From: Phycomyces blakesleeanus NRRL 1555(-) | Lineage: Eukaryota > Mucoromycota > Mucoromycetes > Mucorales > Phycomycetaceae | Direction: 5' to 3' | Assembly (NCBI RefSeq): GCF_001638985.1 | Contig: NW_017265136.1 | Span: forward strand, 2,772,150 to 2,836,149 | Length of the DNA: 64,000 nt | The notes under the pieces: model-generated | Databases searched by the model: none | Told to the model about the DNA's origin: nothing | What the model saw: the letters and a program-made list of their open reading frames with translations, nothing else | Shown here: piece after piece, positions 47,516-60,328 of the stretch | Layout: every line of letters begins with the position of its first letter | Numbering within the stretch: the stretch's first letter is position 1 | Program-made: the position numbers and the translations under genes

Positions 47516-48568
47516 AAAAAGAAGAAGAAAAGAAGCTAAAAGCCAAAGCCAAAACCAAGACATCGATACATTCATACATACATGCATTCATACATTCGTA
47601 CATTCATTCATTCATTCATTCATTCATATATATACGTACATACATACATATAAACCAAAAAAAGTATTCCAACAACACCAACCAATATATATATATATAT
47701 ATACACTCACACATACAGAGAAAAGATTTTAAAGAAAGAAAGAAAAGGGGGGGATTTTGATCTTTTTGGTCTGGTGGAAAGATTCATTTCTTATATCAAT
47801 TGATGAACTGGTAAGGAACACGGACTTGTACATAATTAGTATTAATGATAGCAGTAGCAACAACAGTAGCAAATCCTAAAAGATTGTACCAAATTGTAGC
47901 AATAACAACAACAACAACAACAATATTAATAATAATAATAACACAGAGGGGCGATTTATGTGTTTCATTTTTGTGAATAACGAAAGAAAAAACCCCTGTC
48001 TCTAACATATATGTATATACATACAGTTTATGTCAAAAGTAACAAAACAACAGGTCTTGGTAAATATATATATTTATATATAAAATACCCAAATTTCATA
48101 GAGAGAAAATGTCCAATAGAACATTCAATTCAATTTGATGTCACTTATTTTATTGGGACAAGATTGACGGTATCAGATTATCCATAAAATACATAGATAA
48201 GTAGATTGACTCTTTCTTTGAATACCACTTTGGGTAGAAGTGTGCTTTGTTTTTGTTTTTGAAAAAAAAAGTGCCAGTTGAACACTGTATAAAATAAAAT
48301 AAATAATAGGAATAATTATAATAAGGATAATTAATGGCACGCACACTGGATTCTATTTCCGGATGAGCACACAAGGAACGTGGCTGGGATTTCGAGCTGT
48401 GTCTTTATTTGGTGGGTAAAGTTATCCAGACCACTTTTTCTTACACTCCTTTCTCTCCTACCCAATCTTTACCCTATTTCTTTATTTTCTTTTTTTTTTA
48501 TTTCTTTCTTCTTTCTTTTGCCCTTCTCTACATCTATTGTATTATATTGTATTGTATCTTATTTTTGT
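47516..48568. other. Intergenic between tandem genes
   Basis: 3' flank of DENND6 with a CATT/CATA repeat (47575-47650), a TA run (47686-47702), and ACA/AAT triplets near 47895-47945. T-rich leader before the next gene. No further gene recognised. Confidence 0.5.
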
Positions 48569-49732
48569 ATGCCAACCTTTGCTCCATTCTCCCGTGTTCG
48601 ATCAGTCAAACTCCCGACGTTCAAACGGCACCCGTCACCTCCCAGGCCTTCAGTCTCGACCTCTGCATCCACAAGTTCAAACACAAGTCCAAGTCCAAGA
48701 AGCCACACATCCAGAAACCCAAGCTTATCTAGAGGTCCAAGGAGCCCTAAAGATAACATTTCAGAAGCTGCCCACAGACCAAACCCTCGTCTTCGCACCG
48801 CCAGTAGCCCGACTTCGAACAGCTTTGCCGAGACTTTGCGAGTGATCTCAAAAGAGGCCCAAAGTGGGCGGTTTAGTGATGTATTTGATGCCTTCTTTTT
48901 CACCGACAAGCGATGCCAGAACAGAGCCTTTTTTATGGCCGCCCGTCTAAAGCAAACCTTACTGCCGCTCTTGAATTCAAGCACTGACAATAATCATAAT
49001 GACGCACTCTGGAGATTGATTACCTATAGACTTTACACATTCAACTACATCCTCTTTGTCCTACCTGCCACCTGCGAAGACCGCCTTGATCTGCTGAGCC
49101 GGCTCGAGACTGAATTGGCCCAACAGGGCGATGGTCAAGACTTGCATCGGAGTGGAGGAATGGAAGCTCACTTTGCGGTCAGATATGCACTTTGTAATGC
49201 CAAACGTCACCGCCAACGCCAACGCCGGCGCCGAACTTTACTTGAGGATGCATTTGAAGCAGAAAAGGCTCAACAACAGCAGAGTCAGCTGTCGGGTGAG
49301 GAAGATGTGGATTATCTTGTTTCCCGAGCCAGACAGACTCTGGAACATTGTTTGAAGAGTGAGTCTAAACTGGGGCCGACTGAACGAGACGCGATGTATG
49401 TATTCCATGGAATGCGAGTTGGGTTGCACGGTGCATTTGAGCCAAAGATTGAATTGGGTCCCAATGAGAGCCAGTTATCACAGAGACTACACCAGGCCGT
49501 GATAGACAGTCAGGCGATTGCAAATCTAGAGTATGTCAACCCATTTGAGGATTCCAATTGCATTGTGACCGAAGATGAAGACCAGAATGAAGACCAAGAT
49601 GAAGACAAGAGCTATACTATGATTGATGTTGATAATAATCATCAAGCGGCAATTCGTCCGAGGTCTTTTGTGGACAGTAAATTCTATGAAGTACAACATC
49701 AACAACCAACGGCTGTTCGGTACGCTTCCTAA
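48569..49732 (+). CDS. Orphan protein, mostly helical, single exon
   Basis: 387 aa from ATG at 48569; the frame stays open upstream into a T-rich leader, but that part looks like untranslated sequence. The N-terminal 95 residues are Ser/Pro/Arg-rich and probably disordered (RPSVSTSASTSSNTSPSPRS). The central domain (about 95-210) begins SFAETLRVISKEAQSGRFSD and FFMAARLKQTLLPLLN and reads as packed amphipathic helices. An Arg/Gln-rich basic strip (AKRHRQRQRRRRTLLEDAFE) and a Gln-rich stretch follow, then a helix with RARQTLEHCLKS, and an acidic tail (ITEDED type) ending VRYAS. I recognise no domain family. Codon use is less AT-biased than the flanks, supporting a real gene. Confidence 0.65.
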   Translation: MPTFAPFSRVRSVKLPTFKRHPSPPRPSVSTSASTSSNTSPSPRSHTSRNPSLSRGPRSPKDNISEAAHRPNPRLRTASSPTSNSFAETLRVISKEAQSGRFSDVFDAFFFTDKRCQNRAFFMAARLKQTLLPLLNSSTDNNHNDALWRLITYRLYTFNYILFVLPATCEDRLDLLSRLETELAQQGDGQDLHRSGGMEAHFAVRYALCNAKRHRQRQRRRRTLLEDAFEAEKAQQQQSQLSGEEDVDYLVSRARQTLEHCLKSESKLGPTERDAMYVFHGMRVGLHGAFEPKIELGPNESQLSQRLHQAVIDSQAIANLEYVNPFEDSNCIVTEDEDQNEDQDEDKSYTMIDVDNNHQAAIRPRSFVDSKFYEVQHQQPTAVRYAS

Positions 49733-50600
49733 ATAAGACAGTCTTATACTTTACTATCCGCCAATCTTTCCTTTCTATTATTATTATTAGTATTAGTATT
49801 AGTATTTTATTTTTCTCTTTGATATATGTATATAGGCAACTACACCTTTCTTTCTTTTTGTAACCTCTTTATTTTATTCTCACACCATGTAATCACAAGT
49901 CCACCAATAGACCTCATATTATAATTATAATTATAATAAATAAATATATATATATATATATATATAGTTATGAGTGTGTGTGCGTGTGTGTTTGATAATA
50001 TGAACTTGGACCGTATTATAGTGAAATTGATAAAGTCCAGAAAGAAATCTAATCTATAAAGAATCCTGAACCTAGAACCTTCTTGTCTTCTTGTATTGTT
50101 TGTTTGGACTTGCACCAACTCAATTCACAGTACGACGGATGGTGAAATGTAGGGCAGAACCAAAATTACTAATAAATAAGAAAAGATATTTCAACAACCC
50201 TTTTATCTTGCCCTTGTACTGTGTTGTCTATCAATATATCTATATCTATATTTGGGTGTATGTATGTATCTCTTATCAGTATTTCATGGCACGGTCAATA
50301 TATAGATATATAATTAGACATATATAGACATATTTACATTTCTCTTTGTAATCTTTATCTTGCCTTGGTTCAAAACCAATAATAATGTATATGTACATGC
50401 ATATATAATAGAAGAAAATCATCAAATCAAATCAAATATGTAATTTTTGAAACAGACATCGACATTGACATTATTGACATTGAATAGTAACAAAGTTTGA
50501 TAACCTTTTATTTATTTATTTACATTTTTCATACATACATACATATATATATATTTAATAGAATCTCAAGTGTGAGAGTGTGAGAAGAAAATATCTCTAC
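49733..50600. other. Convergent 3' flanks
   Basis: AT-rich with TA runs (49945-49966) and ATT/TAG repeats (49778-49807). No gene recognised. Confidence 0.5.
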
Positions 50601-51122
50601 TTATTTTTGAGAATGGTTAAAAGGGAATTTGGGATGAGAATTGTGACCAAAATTGATTCCATAATCACGACGCCAATGGTGCTCGGCCTGTTTGTCAGAG
50701 TCCCAGAGATCATTCGAGGTGCCGCGTGAGCCACGACGAGCCATGACATGAGGACTGATCTGTCCTTCCCATTCACTGCTATCATCGGCCAATTGGGCTG
50801 CCCTTGCTTCTGCCCTTGCGGCGGCTCTTGTTCCAGCTGTTGCGGCTGCACCATTAATTGTTGCCTCGCCTGTCTTGAGTCCACTCTTGAGATTAAAGGC
50901 CGTGGTTGTAGTTGCACTGCTTGGGCCGGCTGCCTTTCTTTCGGCCCGGACTGCTCTTGCTGACGGGCCTGTGGTTGATGAGCTTGTCAGGGAAGACAGC
51001 TGGGGAGGAGCAGGGCCTCGTGTGCTGCTGTTCTGCTCAGTACCCGAATTACGGCGAGCGTACATGGTTGCTCCTGCAACACCTACGGCTCCTAAAGTAA
51101 ATAAAGTTCCTGGTCCTGGCAT
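50601..51122 (-). CDS. Small Ala/Ser-rich protein with N-terminal hydrophobic segment
   Basis: Single exon, 173 aa from ATG at 51122 (CAT at 51120-51122). The start MPGPGTLFTLGAVGVAGATM is a probable membrane anchor or mitochondrial-type segment, followed by YARRNSG. The middle is Ser/Thr/Ala-rich and then contains ARAVRAERKAAGPSSA and TRAAARAEARAAQL (helical, Ala/Arg). The C-terminus WDSDKQAEHHWRRDYGINFG looks structured. The coding strand is much more GC-rich than its surroundings, supporting a real gene. No family recognised; the hydrophobic start plus YARR resembles the 69-aa protein at 55251-55460. Confidence 0.65.
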   Translation of the reverse strand: MPGPGTLFTLGAVGVAGATMYARRNSGTEQNSSTRGPAPPQLSSLTSSSTTGPSARAVRAERKAAGPSSATTTTAFNLKSGLKTGEATINGAAATAGTRAAARAEARAAQLADDSSEWEGQISPHVMARRGSRGTSNDLWDSDKQAEHHWRRDYGINFGHNSHPKFPFNHSQK

Positions 51123-51517
51123 AATTGTATCAAATGGGAAAGAAACAAGAGAAATAAAATAATAAGAGTAGTGTGTTTGAAACTTAATATAAGAAGTATA
51201 AGAGAGAATAAAAAAGAGATTTTTTAGAAAAGAGTAAAATAGTCTTGAAATCAATAAAAGAAAATAAAATTGCTCGGCTTTTTATATGCAAACAAATTGC
51301 ATGGGAAAATTTATAAATCTATACAAAGTACGAATGTATGAATGTATGTATGTTTATATTTAGGTAAAACAAGCAGTAGCTTGACATGCAATCAAGCCAA
51401 CGCACTAAACCAAACCCAATTAATCTGTTAGTGTGTGAATTGCTTTCTTATGCAAAAATCAACAAGAAACAGAAACCAAAGATAGAAATCTAACCAGTAA
51501 AACTAGACGAGACCCCT

Positions 51518-51556
<39 letters not shown>

Positions 51557-54500
51557 ATAATACATACTACAAAATATAGTTTGGACAAGGGGATTTTTTT
51601 TATATTAGAAAAAGAAAGCCTTTTAACTACAATTAGTTCATTTTGATATGTAGAATTAAAAGAAACACCTTCAGTTGACAGGTTCACTGACAAAATCAAC
51701 CCTGAATATGGGGACATGGAACAATCTAGTAAAAAAAAAAAAAAAAAAAAAAAACAAGGGCTTTTGGTAATTACTTTGCTACAGACATATTCAGCCTTTG
51801 ATAATTCTATATATTTTGCAACAATTGATCTCGTTTCTATTAATTTTGTGCGCACAAAGATTTGCTTATTTTGCTTGTTCAATTAGTTATTTGTTGCCAT
51901 GTTCTCCCGCTTTTCTCTTCTTTTTTCTTTATAAAATCTCCGCTTGGTGTATATAGCGGAATACCGAACGAGTTTTATCTGTATCTTTTTGGCTGTTGCT
52001 TGAAATCTTTATCATAGTAAAATAAAATCAATAGTGATAAAAAAAAAGACAAGGCGCGAGTAAAGAAGTGTATTGTGTATTATGCTCACAGAGAAGCTAG
52101 GGCAATTAGTAACAAAAATGAATCAAACTGTGTAATTGACCACTCATGATAAATAAAGTTCCTATCCGAGAAGAATTCTCAAGGAATTACAAGTATTAAA
52201 AGTTAAATTATCTTGATAACACATACATACACACATATCTAAACTTCTTCTTCCTCTTCTTTACTCAATTCCTTTTTCCTTTTCTTTTATTGTTTTTCTA
52301 CAGTCTACTATGATGCAGAATGATTGACGAGTTTAATGAAAGGAGGGGAAATTATATCTTCGATTTTTTTTAATATAAAAAGTTTTCTCTTTTTAAAAAT
52401 AAATCTACTAACTATTCTTGTAACGTACCAAAAAAAATACTCCCACGCATCGTAGACACACACACACAGAATATTCCTGTGGGTATTGTATTTAATATAT
52501 TTTTAAGGGCTGAAACAAAGCTTGTCGGCCTTGTGTTTGATGTCAAACTATCATCTCGGTATTTACCCCAAAATATCTATAGTAGAAGAAGAATTTATGG
52601 TTAATGCTTTTTATTTTGCGATTACATATTTATCTATTCTGTTCTACATATGCTCTTCCAAAGGTTTGTGTATTAAGAGTGAAGATGATAAAGTCCAAGT
52701 TTAAATAATCGTACTTGTATTCAAAGTATGTGGCTATTACCACAAACCAATTATTTGCTTTTCTTCTTATATATTGTAAACGTTGAAGAAGTACATTATC
52801 AAGAGCCTCGTATACATTTTTTTCTATTAAATGCTCTTTTTTTTATTTTGACTTTGGTTAGTACTGGTAATAAGATAATATACTTTTGTTTTCTATTTTG
52901 ACATGAGTCTATTTAGTGTGCAAAGTATTCAAGAAGAAGATTCACAAAGCAACGTGGTACTATTATTATTTTTTTGAGTTCTTTTGGTACACCCATTAAA
53001 AACAATAACGATGAATTAATCGGTAAAGTCAAAAAGAAAGATAACCAAGAAAGAATCGTACGATAAAAATCATTAGTCTCGTATAAAATAATTCATCTTG
53101 AAAATAAAATATATATAAAAAAAAAGATAACGTTGGCTAACATATTCTGCAATCAATTGATGCCTATACAAATACTATCAATTAAATCAATAAAATATTC
53201 AAATGTGTCAAACGAGGCCCGATTTTCAAAACATTGCCTTGTCGTACACAAACCGAACAAACAAAAAAACAAAAACAAAAAGAAGCCTAGTTTGCATGAC
53301 AGAGAAGTACAAGAATTTGTCAAACTTGATTAAGGCTAAATAACGAGTGAATTGGTATATCGACCAATTGAAAAACAGTAGTGTGGTCGGAAGAGCCTCA
53401 CCTTCTTTGTTTCGGCGGAAACGATAGAGGTCAATGATGAAACAAAGCGTTTATTCGCCATTTTTATATATATATTCTACTACTTCTTTCTCCTTATTTT
53501 ATAGATCGCAAAAAAAAAGTAAAAGAATCTGTAAAAAAAGGTTCAAGAATTTAAATATTGATGTCTATGATGAAATCAAGTGAACCAAGTAAATCAAGAT
53601 GAAATTGATTTAATATGCTAATGAGCAATTGAGTCCAGAGACGGTGAGCAAGTATTGGGATATGTTAATAATTGTTATATCCTTGTGCTCTTAGCCCATC
53701 AACATAACTTGAGCAAAGAAACTATAGACAGAGAAAATAAAGAAAGCGTTTTTGGTTTCCAAGGAGACACAATATTAATTGTAATATGTATATAGTGGCT
53801 TTCATTTCAAACTGAAAGGATTCATAAAGTCTAGCGAATTGTGTTTTTCTTTTTTTTACTTAAATACTGTGCCTGATCAAAACTTTTGATGTCAACTCAC
53901 CACATAATAAATTCCCATTTACTCACTTACTTACAATCAATTGCCCAGTAATACACACAAACGTAGGTATGTATGTATGTATGTATTGTGTAGAGATCTT
54001 TTGAAAAGTTGATTGATTAATTAATGATAAAATATTACATATATCTCCATTAATGATTAGTATGTACACCTTGAAATGAGGGGATGTGAATAAGACTGTA
54101 TACAAAGTTTTGTAAAATGCTTGGCTTGGCATCACAACTGAGCCGATACCAAGTGATAAATTAAACGTCCACAGAGGTACCACAAGGTACTTGATGATCT
54201 ACTATTTCTTCTTCTAATTATTATTACTATGGATATATATATATATATATATATGTATTTGAATAAAAAGGCATCTACGCTTTGTTCCTCCAAAAACAAA
54301 TGTGCAATATATAATGCCTTTTATGTACATACATGTATTATTCGCAAAGAATTTACCATTTTCGAATAAATACTATATGTATTTTTGAATTATTTTTTTT
54401 TATTTTAATATTAGCATATCCATTTACCTTTACATGTACATCTACATCTACATTGCCATTAAAATTGCCATTTGTGTCTACGGCTACCCAGACATATATA

Positions 54501-55250
54501 CATGTGGGCACATGTGCTTGTGTGCATTTGTACTTTTTGTACGTGTGTGAGTGTGTGTATTAAATAAAAGTAAAAAAAAAAAAAAAGATATTAAAAAAGA
54601 ATAAAAAAAATTATAAAAGAGTAAATTTCTGTTTCCAGGTTACCTTTTGTGTACGACCCATCTCATGTCGTGTGTGGAGGGGGTTGCTTCTTTTTTTTTT
54701 TTTTCTTAAAAAAAATGTAACAAGATCCGGTCCAAATGTGTAACTATCACTACCACTTTTCAACTATCCTACCCTTTTGACTCTCACGATATTATCCAAT
54801 CATACAAACGTATTCAATTCAAACCTGTTACTATTATAATTTCTTTGTGTATTTTGTGTATTTTGATTTTTGATTTATTAAGAGACAATAGATAGTGAAA
54901 GTAAGATGATATTTCTCGAAAATTAATAGAAAGAAAGAAAAGAGAGTATGAGGTGGGAAAGGGAAGGGTTAAAAAAAGGGTAAGGGCTAAGCGTTAAGCG
55001 TGAGGTGTTTGGTGTAAAGTTTTAAAGGTAAGGTAGGGTAATATACAAAAAAATATAATGATGTTCAATAAGCATGGAAGAGTACTGGTAGAGTAGTAAG
55101 AATAATAGTAGAAGAACAAAGAAAGGGTTTTGTTTGGCATGGGAGTTATATGTATATATAAGAGAGAAAGGTTTGTATCAAATCAACGACTTTTTTTTTC
55201 TTTAAAATTAATAATAATGATAAAAACAAATAATTATCATTATCATTAGT
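51123..55250. other. Gene-poor intergenic, 4.1 kb
   Basis: Mostly AT-rich. Contains a TA run of about 36 bases (51519-51554), a 24-base A run (51731-51754), a TATG repeat near 53967-53985 and a TA run at 54234-54253. Open frames here are short and not protein-like. No RNA gene recognised. Confidence 0.5.
51519..51554. repeat. TA dinucleotide microsatellite
   Basis: About 18 uninterrupted AT units, among the longest of many TA runs in the window. Confidence 0.9.
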
Positions 55251-55460
55251 TTATACACCACCACAACTGCGACCAACATCGACAAGACCGAGACCTTTGT
55301 TGACTTTACGCCACTGTTCCTGGGCAGATGGGTTGGATCCTTGAGACATGATAGAAGAATAGGCTAACGAAGGCTGGACAGTGTTACGAACGTATGTAGC
55401 ATAAGCAGCTGCGGCGGCAACAGGAACGAGAACAATAGAGGCTGCGCGAGAGCTAATCAT
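55251..55460 (-). CDS. Small (69 aa) membrane-anchored, probably mitochondrial protein
   Basis: Single exon, 69 aa. MISSRAASIVLVPVAAAAAY is an Arg-containing hydrophobic start that fits a mitochondrial signal-anchor, followed by ATYVRNTVQPSLAY, then GSNPSAQEQWRKVNKGLGLV and a C-terminal DVGRSCGGV. GC content is higher than the flanks and the C-terminal block looks conserved in style. I do not recognise the family; location is inferred. Confidence 0.65.
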   Translation of the reverse strand: MISSRAASIVLVPVAAAAAYATYVRNTVQPSLAYSSIMSQGSNPSAQEQWRKVNKGLGLVDVGRSCGGV

Positions 55461-58400
55461 GGTGTTGAAAATGAGTAAATAAGAAGAATAAGAAGAAGAA
55501 GAGGTAATCGAGTCGATTGATTGATAGCTTGAATATATATCTTGTAATTCTTATTACTATTTTGTAAAACAAAAACCAAAAAAAAAAACACAAAAATTTG
55601 GACTGGGTTTTTATAGGAAAGTCTTCAAATTTTCTGTGCAAGTGTTGAGTAGGAGGTGTATATGTGTATGTTTCTTTTTGGTCAAAGTAAAATGGGGTGA
55701 GCGTGTGATCGGAACTTCCCCCGCCCCATCTTCCAAAAAGAAAAAAAGCCTATCTGAGTTGATATGAATTTATGCAATATAGCACCAGTCACGCATGACG
55801 TTTCTCCGGCTAATTTCGGAGGAACAGTATATGTGCGTATGAGAATGAGGGTAATAAATATCAGTAAAATCGAGTTGAATTGAATTGAATTGAATTGAAT
55901 TGAACTGAATCGAGCTAAATTGGACCAATGTTGGGTACTGCTGTACGTGCGCAGGGGTCTTTACTTGAATATATATATATGTAAAATAACAGTCATGGTG
56001 ATGAAAATCCAGGTTATGTGGTTTTAAATCAATCACATACCTTAATTACTCATCAATCGAACAAGGGTAACCTTGACAACCACATACAGAAACTGACAAA
56101 TACAGACACACACATACACACATAAACTTATATATATGTATATAAATACACATCAAGATAGACAGCAAGAAACTTGGATCAAAAAAAGAAAAAGAAAAGA
56201 CCCCCATATCTCAACTAACAGGGTCTCATAAAATAATCACGCCACCAACCCTTGCGTTTAATAGAGAGCATAAAACAAGTCTCTTTCTTCCAACCAAGAC
56301 CAAAAAAAAAACCAACTAACGACAAATGATTATGCGTGATATTTAAATATCAAAAATGTTCATCATCTTTTACAAAGAATTCTTTACAAAAAAAAGTAGA
56401 TGGATAGGTAAATGAATAAATGAATAAATGACAATATGCAGTGTAATTGACTAGACAAAGGATCACAGATATTTCCGCCATATCGGTTATGTAATCTCAT
56501 GAGGTTTACCTACCTAAATAAATAAATAAATAACTATCTGTCTGTCTATATGGGTGACTATCAAAATAAGGTGGTTTTTTTTTAATATTATTTAGTAAAA
56601 ATATACTGTTTGTTTCGTAAAGATGTGTGTATGTGTGTGTACTGATTTGAAAAGTGAATGGTTTCATTTGGCTTGTGAAAAAGGGAATACATTTTGGAAT
56701 ACTATTATTTCCCGTCTCTTGCTCTTTTAAAAAAATATTATTATTAATTTTTGGTTTTCTTCGGGTGTGAGTGTTTTACAGGGCGCATGTAATTCTCACT
56801 GATCTACTAAGTTTGGCAGAAATACATTAATATTCCCTATGATTGATTTGTTGATTCTGTTACAAACAAATCCTATTGCCCAGAAAGATCCTTTCTCTCA
56901 TGCAACGTTCTCCTTTTTCCTTGCTAATTATGGACAGCAGTATTTACTTTATTGCTTTGCTTATTTGTTTGTTTGTTTGTATCTTAGGTTTAAGCTATAG
57001 ACAGCAGAGTTTTTGTATCATTCTATATACTCTCTGGAATGCATTCCTTCTTTTACTGCTACTGTTAATAAGAATATTGCTTGATATCATATTATTACTA
57101 AGTATCCTAATCTTTGTAGCAAGCACTAGAACAATACCAAGTCCTCACTTTATTACTATTATTATCTGATTACTATCATCAACCTCGAGACAATTCAGAA
57201 CCATGCACCATAATTAAAAATGTATTATATAATATAATATTGTACCATTATTAATTAATATGATTAGTCAATTATTTCAAATCACTGCCTCATAACTGTG
57301 ATAAATAAAGGCCCTGGACCATTAGAAATCAAATAGTGAATTTCTTTTTTTTTTATTTATTAAGAAAATAAAGAGAGAGAGAGAGAGCGAGACAAAGAGA
57401 CAAAGAGAAACTTTTTTTGTAATCTCACATGCAACTCACATGGATAAAATAAACCGCTCTGTCTCACCTAGTTACAGAGCCACACGCACACAAGAGAGCA
57501 AAAAAGAAATCATTGATTATTACTATATAAAAAAAAAGCAAAATGGGGGAGAGGGAAGGGATGTAGAAATAATAAGAAAGAGAGAAAGAGAGGGGAAGGG
57601 GACCCAATTGCCATTTTGACAACCAGGTCTGTAGATCAACACCCTCACTGCCCCGCCACTCCTTTCTCTTATAACCCCTTTCTTCTGTCTCTCTTCTTAC
57701 ACAATCAGACACAAGACACAAGACACAAGACCCAAAAAAAAATATAGCCATAGACACAGACAAGAGCCCTTGTACAGAAAATAAACAATATTCTTGATAT
57801 AAGGTACAGCAAAAAAAAAGTGAATCGGCTGGTCTTGATCCTAACAACCAATTGTGTGTCTGTGTCTGTGTCTATGTTTGTGTTTGTAGGTATAATAGCA
57901 GTGAGCCAAGATCTGTCCCACAATACAGGTGCACGATCCTCAACAACCCCTTCCGCAACTATCCGATGGGTAGAAGAACAGTACCAGAATAATTAGAATA
58001 GTATACTATAGTATAGTATAATATAATATAATATAATAAAAAGGAGACCTTGTATTTCTTACAATATATCCATTATATGTATATCGATATAAATGTAAAT
58101 GTGACAAGTGAGATTTGTGATATTGAGACAAAACACAACCATATATATATATATATGTCATCCAAATATTCGGTTCTAGTGTATAATCTAAGCACAGTTA
58201 TTGAAAGCCAATAATAATAATTTGTTATTTCTATTTGATATTTGATACTTTTGAGTATAAACATGTCAGTCAAGTCATTTTTGTCTCCTTTAAAAGCACT
58301 TGTTACCAATTCCTATCAAGATAAAAATAAGAAATACAGGTTAACAAATAAACATCAAATTGCGTCAAGGAACCTACAGGTCCTTTTTTCGTTTTTGTTT

Positions 58401-58774
58401 TTGAAGACATGTTCTCGATTGTCATAGCAACAGAAAATTGCAACAAAATTAGGAAATCAAAACCAGCAGACATGCTTGACATTTTTAGTTTAGGAATCCA
58501 GCCAGAGAGGGAATGCTTTAGTGATCTAAATAAAAATTTTACTAATAATTATTACTACTATATAATAATTAGAACAATGCCTTTTCTTTTTCTTTTTTTT
58601 TTCTTTTTTTGAAAACCAAAACCAAAAAGGTATAAAATTAATAAGAAAAAAAAGTATATCTACGTACAAGCACTTTATTGACATACAAACACATACACAA
58701 CACATACACACACACACGCACACACACACACACATATAGATATATAATATTTTTATTTCTATTTTACTGCTTGT
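55461..58774. other. Gene-poor intergenic, 3.3 kb
   Basis: Contains a TTGAA pentanucleotide repeat (55872-55907), AAAT repeats (56408-56430, 56517-56533), GA runs (57370-57400), a TATAG/TATAA repeat (58000-58037) and CA repeats (58683-58733). A hydrophobic open frame at 56876-57169 is not convincing. No RNA gene recognised. Confidence 0.5.
55872..55907. repeat. TTGAA pentanucleotide repeat
   Basis: About seven tandem TTGAA/AATTG units, the last ones decaying into ACTGAATCGA. Confidence 0.85.
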
Positions 58775-59969
58775 ATGTTTCCATCAAAGTACTCAATTGG
58801 CGCTGCTCTACTTGCATTCTGTGTTGTTACAAATGCATCTCTTGCTCCGTCTGTTCCCGAGCCTGGTACTGTCTGGCAGGCAGGCAAAGAATATGAAATT
58901 ATCTGGGGTAATAATGTCAACAATAAAAAGTGATCTGTGCATTCTACCCTCAACAATTCCTATTTACTCGCTAATTCATACCCATCTATGTACTCTCCTT
59001 TTTTCTGTTAAAAAAGAGGAGGACAATATCAAGCCTTCGATCAGTCAAGCATGGACAGACTTTAGAATTGGTAAATAAGAGACTACATACATATGCAATA
59101 TACAACAAATACATATATTCTATTGTCGATTTGTAGATCTTATGACTGGAGATAATGATGATCAGATCGTTCTGGATACCATTGCCTCTGTATGAAACAC
59201 ATATTTTGATCTACACGTTCTATGTATTCACGACCAATAATGTTGCTTTTTTTTTAAAAAAAAATAACACAGAATATGAGTGGTGTTGACAGTATGTCAT
59301 ACAAATGGGTAGTTCCAGATGTAGAGCCTCATGCCAATATCTATTTCCTGATGTTCACAAATGGTAGTCAAGACATCCTTTCTCTCTCTCTTTTGGTTTA
59401 CTGATTGGCTAATTAATATCTTTATATATATATATTCCATAGACAAAGACGAAGCAGCATGGACAACACGGTTTGCAATCGTTGGGCCAGACAATATCCA
59501 ACAAAAACCAGAGAATACCCTTCAGCCTGATGGTTAGCCGCTTTATTAATATTCATATTCGTTATACACACACACATATATATATGTCTAAAAACACAAA
59601 ATAATTATAGGTCAGAATATCCCATGGGGTATCGGTAAATTAGTAGACGAAGAACAAACAGTAGCCTCAGTCAGTGTTGTTAGTGCTGTTGGTGATGCTG
59701 CTATTTCTGCTGCTGCTGCTGTTCCTTCGGTCGGTGGAGTAGTGTCAGAAAACACGAGCAATATGTCTATCATGCCCGGTTCTCAGACAGCACCTTCTGC
59801 TTCTAATGTCCAAGCAACCACTACCATAACATCTAAGGCCCAAAGTTCTCAAACATCTGGAGACTCTGCTCACACTGCCAGCAACGTGTCTAGTGCCTCT
59901 GCCTTGTCTGCCTTGGCTAATTTCACAGGTCTCCTGGTATCCTTGACTGTGGGGATGTTGTTCCTCTAA
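58775..59969 (+). CDS. Kre9/Knh1-like GPI-anchored cell-wall protein
   Basis: Secreted wall or membrane protein of the fungal Ser/Thr-rich GPI-anchored family (Kre9/Knh1-like N-terminal domain). Six exons: 58775-58907, 59017-59070, 59137-59189, 59273-59363, 59443-59532 and 59611-59969; 259 aa, in phase. Signal peptide MFPSKYSIGAALLAFCVVTN, then the domain start PEPGTVWQAGKEYEIIWEED, DLMTGDNDDQIVLDTIA, SYKWVVPDVEPHANIYFLMF and RFAIVGPDN, the usual strands of this Ig-like domain. After IPWGIGKLVDEEQ the chain is about 90 residues of Ser/Ala/Val/Thr, the glycosylated stalk, ending in the hydrophobic GPI signal ALANFTGLLVSLTVGMLFL. Convergent with RVB2. Confidence 0.88.
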
Positions 59970-60328
59970 GATACAATATAGACTACGATAGATTATAAAA
60001 ATACCTTACTATACGAACAATTATCCAGAAGAGAGAAAAATATGAAAAAAAAAGATAAATTTGTATACAGAATCATATATTTATCACTATTACCATTACC
60101 CCTCTATATTTTAAGCTATAGTTTATTATTGCTATAATAGAAATAAAAATAGAGCTCTTCTATCTTCATTCTTCTTTATGTGTATGTGCGTGTGTAATGA
60201 AGACTTGATTTTTATTGATGCAGAGCAAAAATAAGAATATAAATATAAGATATATATATAGTATATATAGTATATATTTAAAGATAAAGAACAAAAGGAA
60301 AGGGAAAATAAAATAATAATAAAAAGAT
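59970..60328. other. Convergent 3' flanks
   Basis: Short AT-rich spacer between the stop codons of the GPI protein and RVB2, with TA runs near 60248-60280. No gene. Confidence 0.6.

Noticed and set aside
48380..48568. Extension of the 387-aa orphan protein upstream to 48380
   Set aside because: The added part starts from a non-ATG codon and is poly-T-derived Phe/Leu/Ser; ATG at 48569 is a better start.
53340..53470. Possible box C/D-like RNA (TGATGA at about 53435)
   Set aside because: No matching D box at the right distance and no terminal stem; TGATGA is common by chance.
56876..57169. 97-codon frame rich in Leu/Ile that could be a membrane protein
   Set aside because: Hydrophobicity follows from T-rich sequence; no codon bias or conserved motif.
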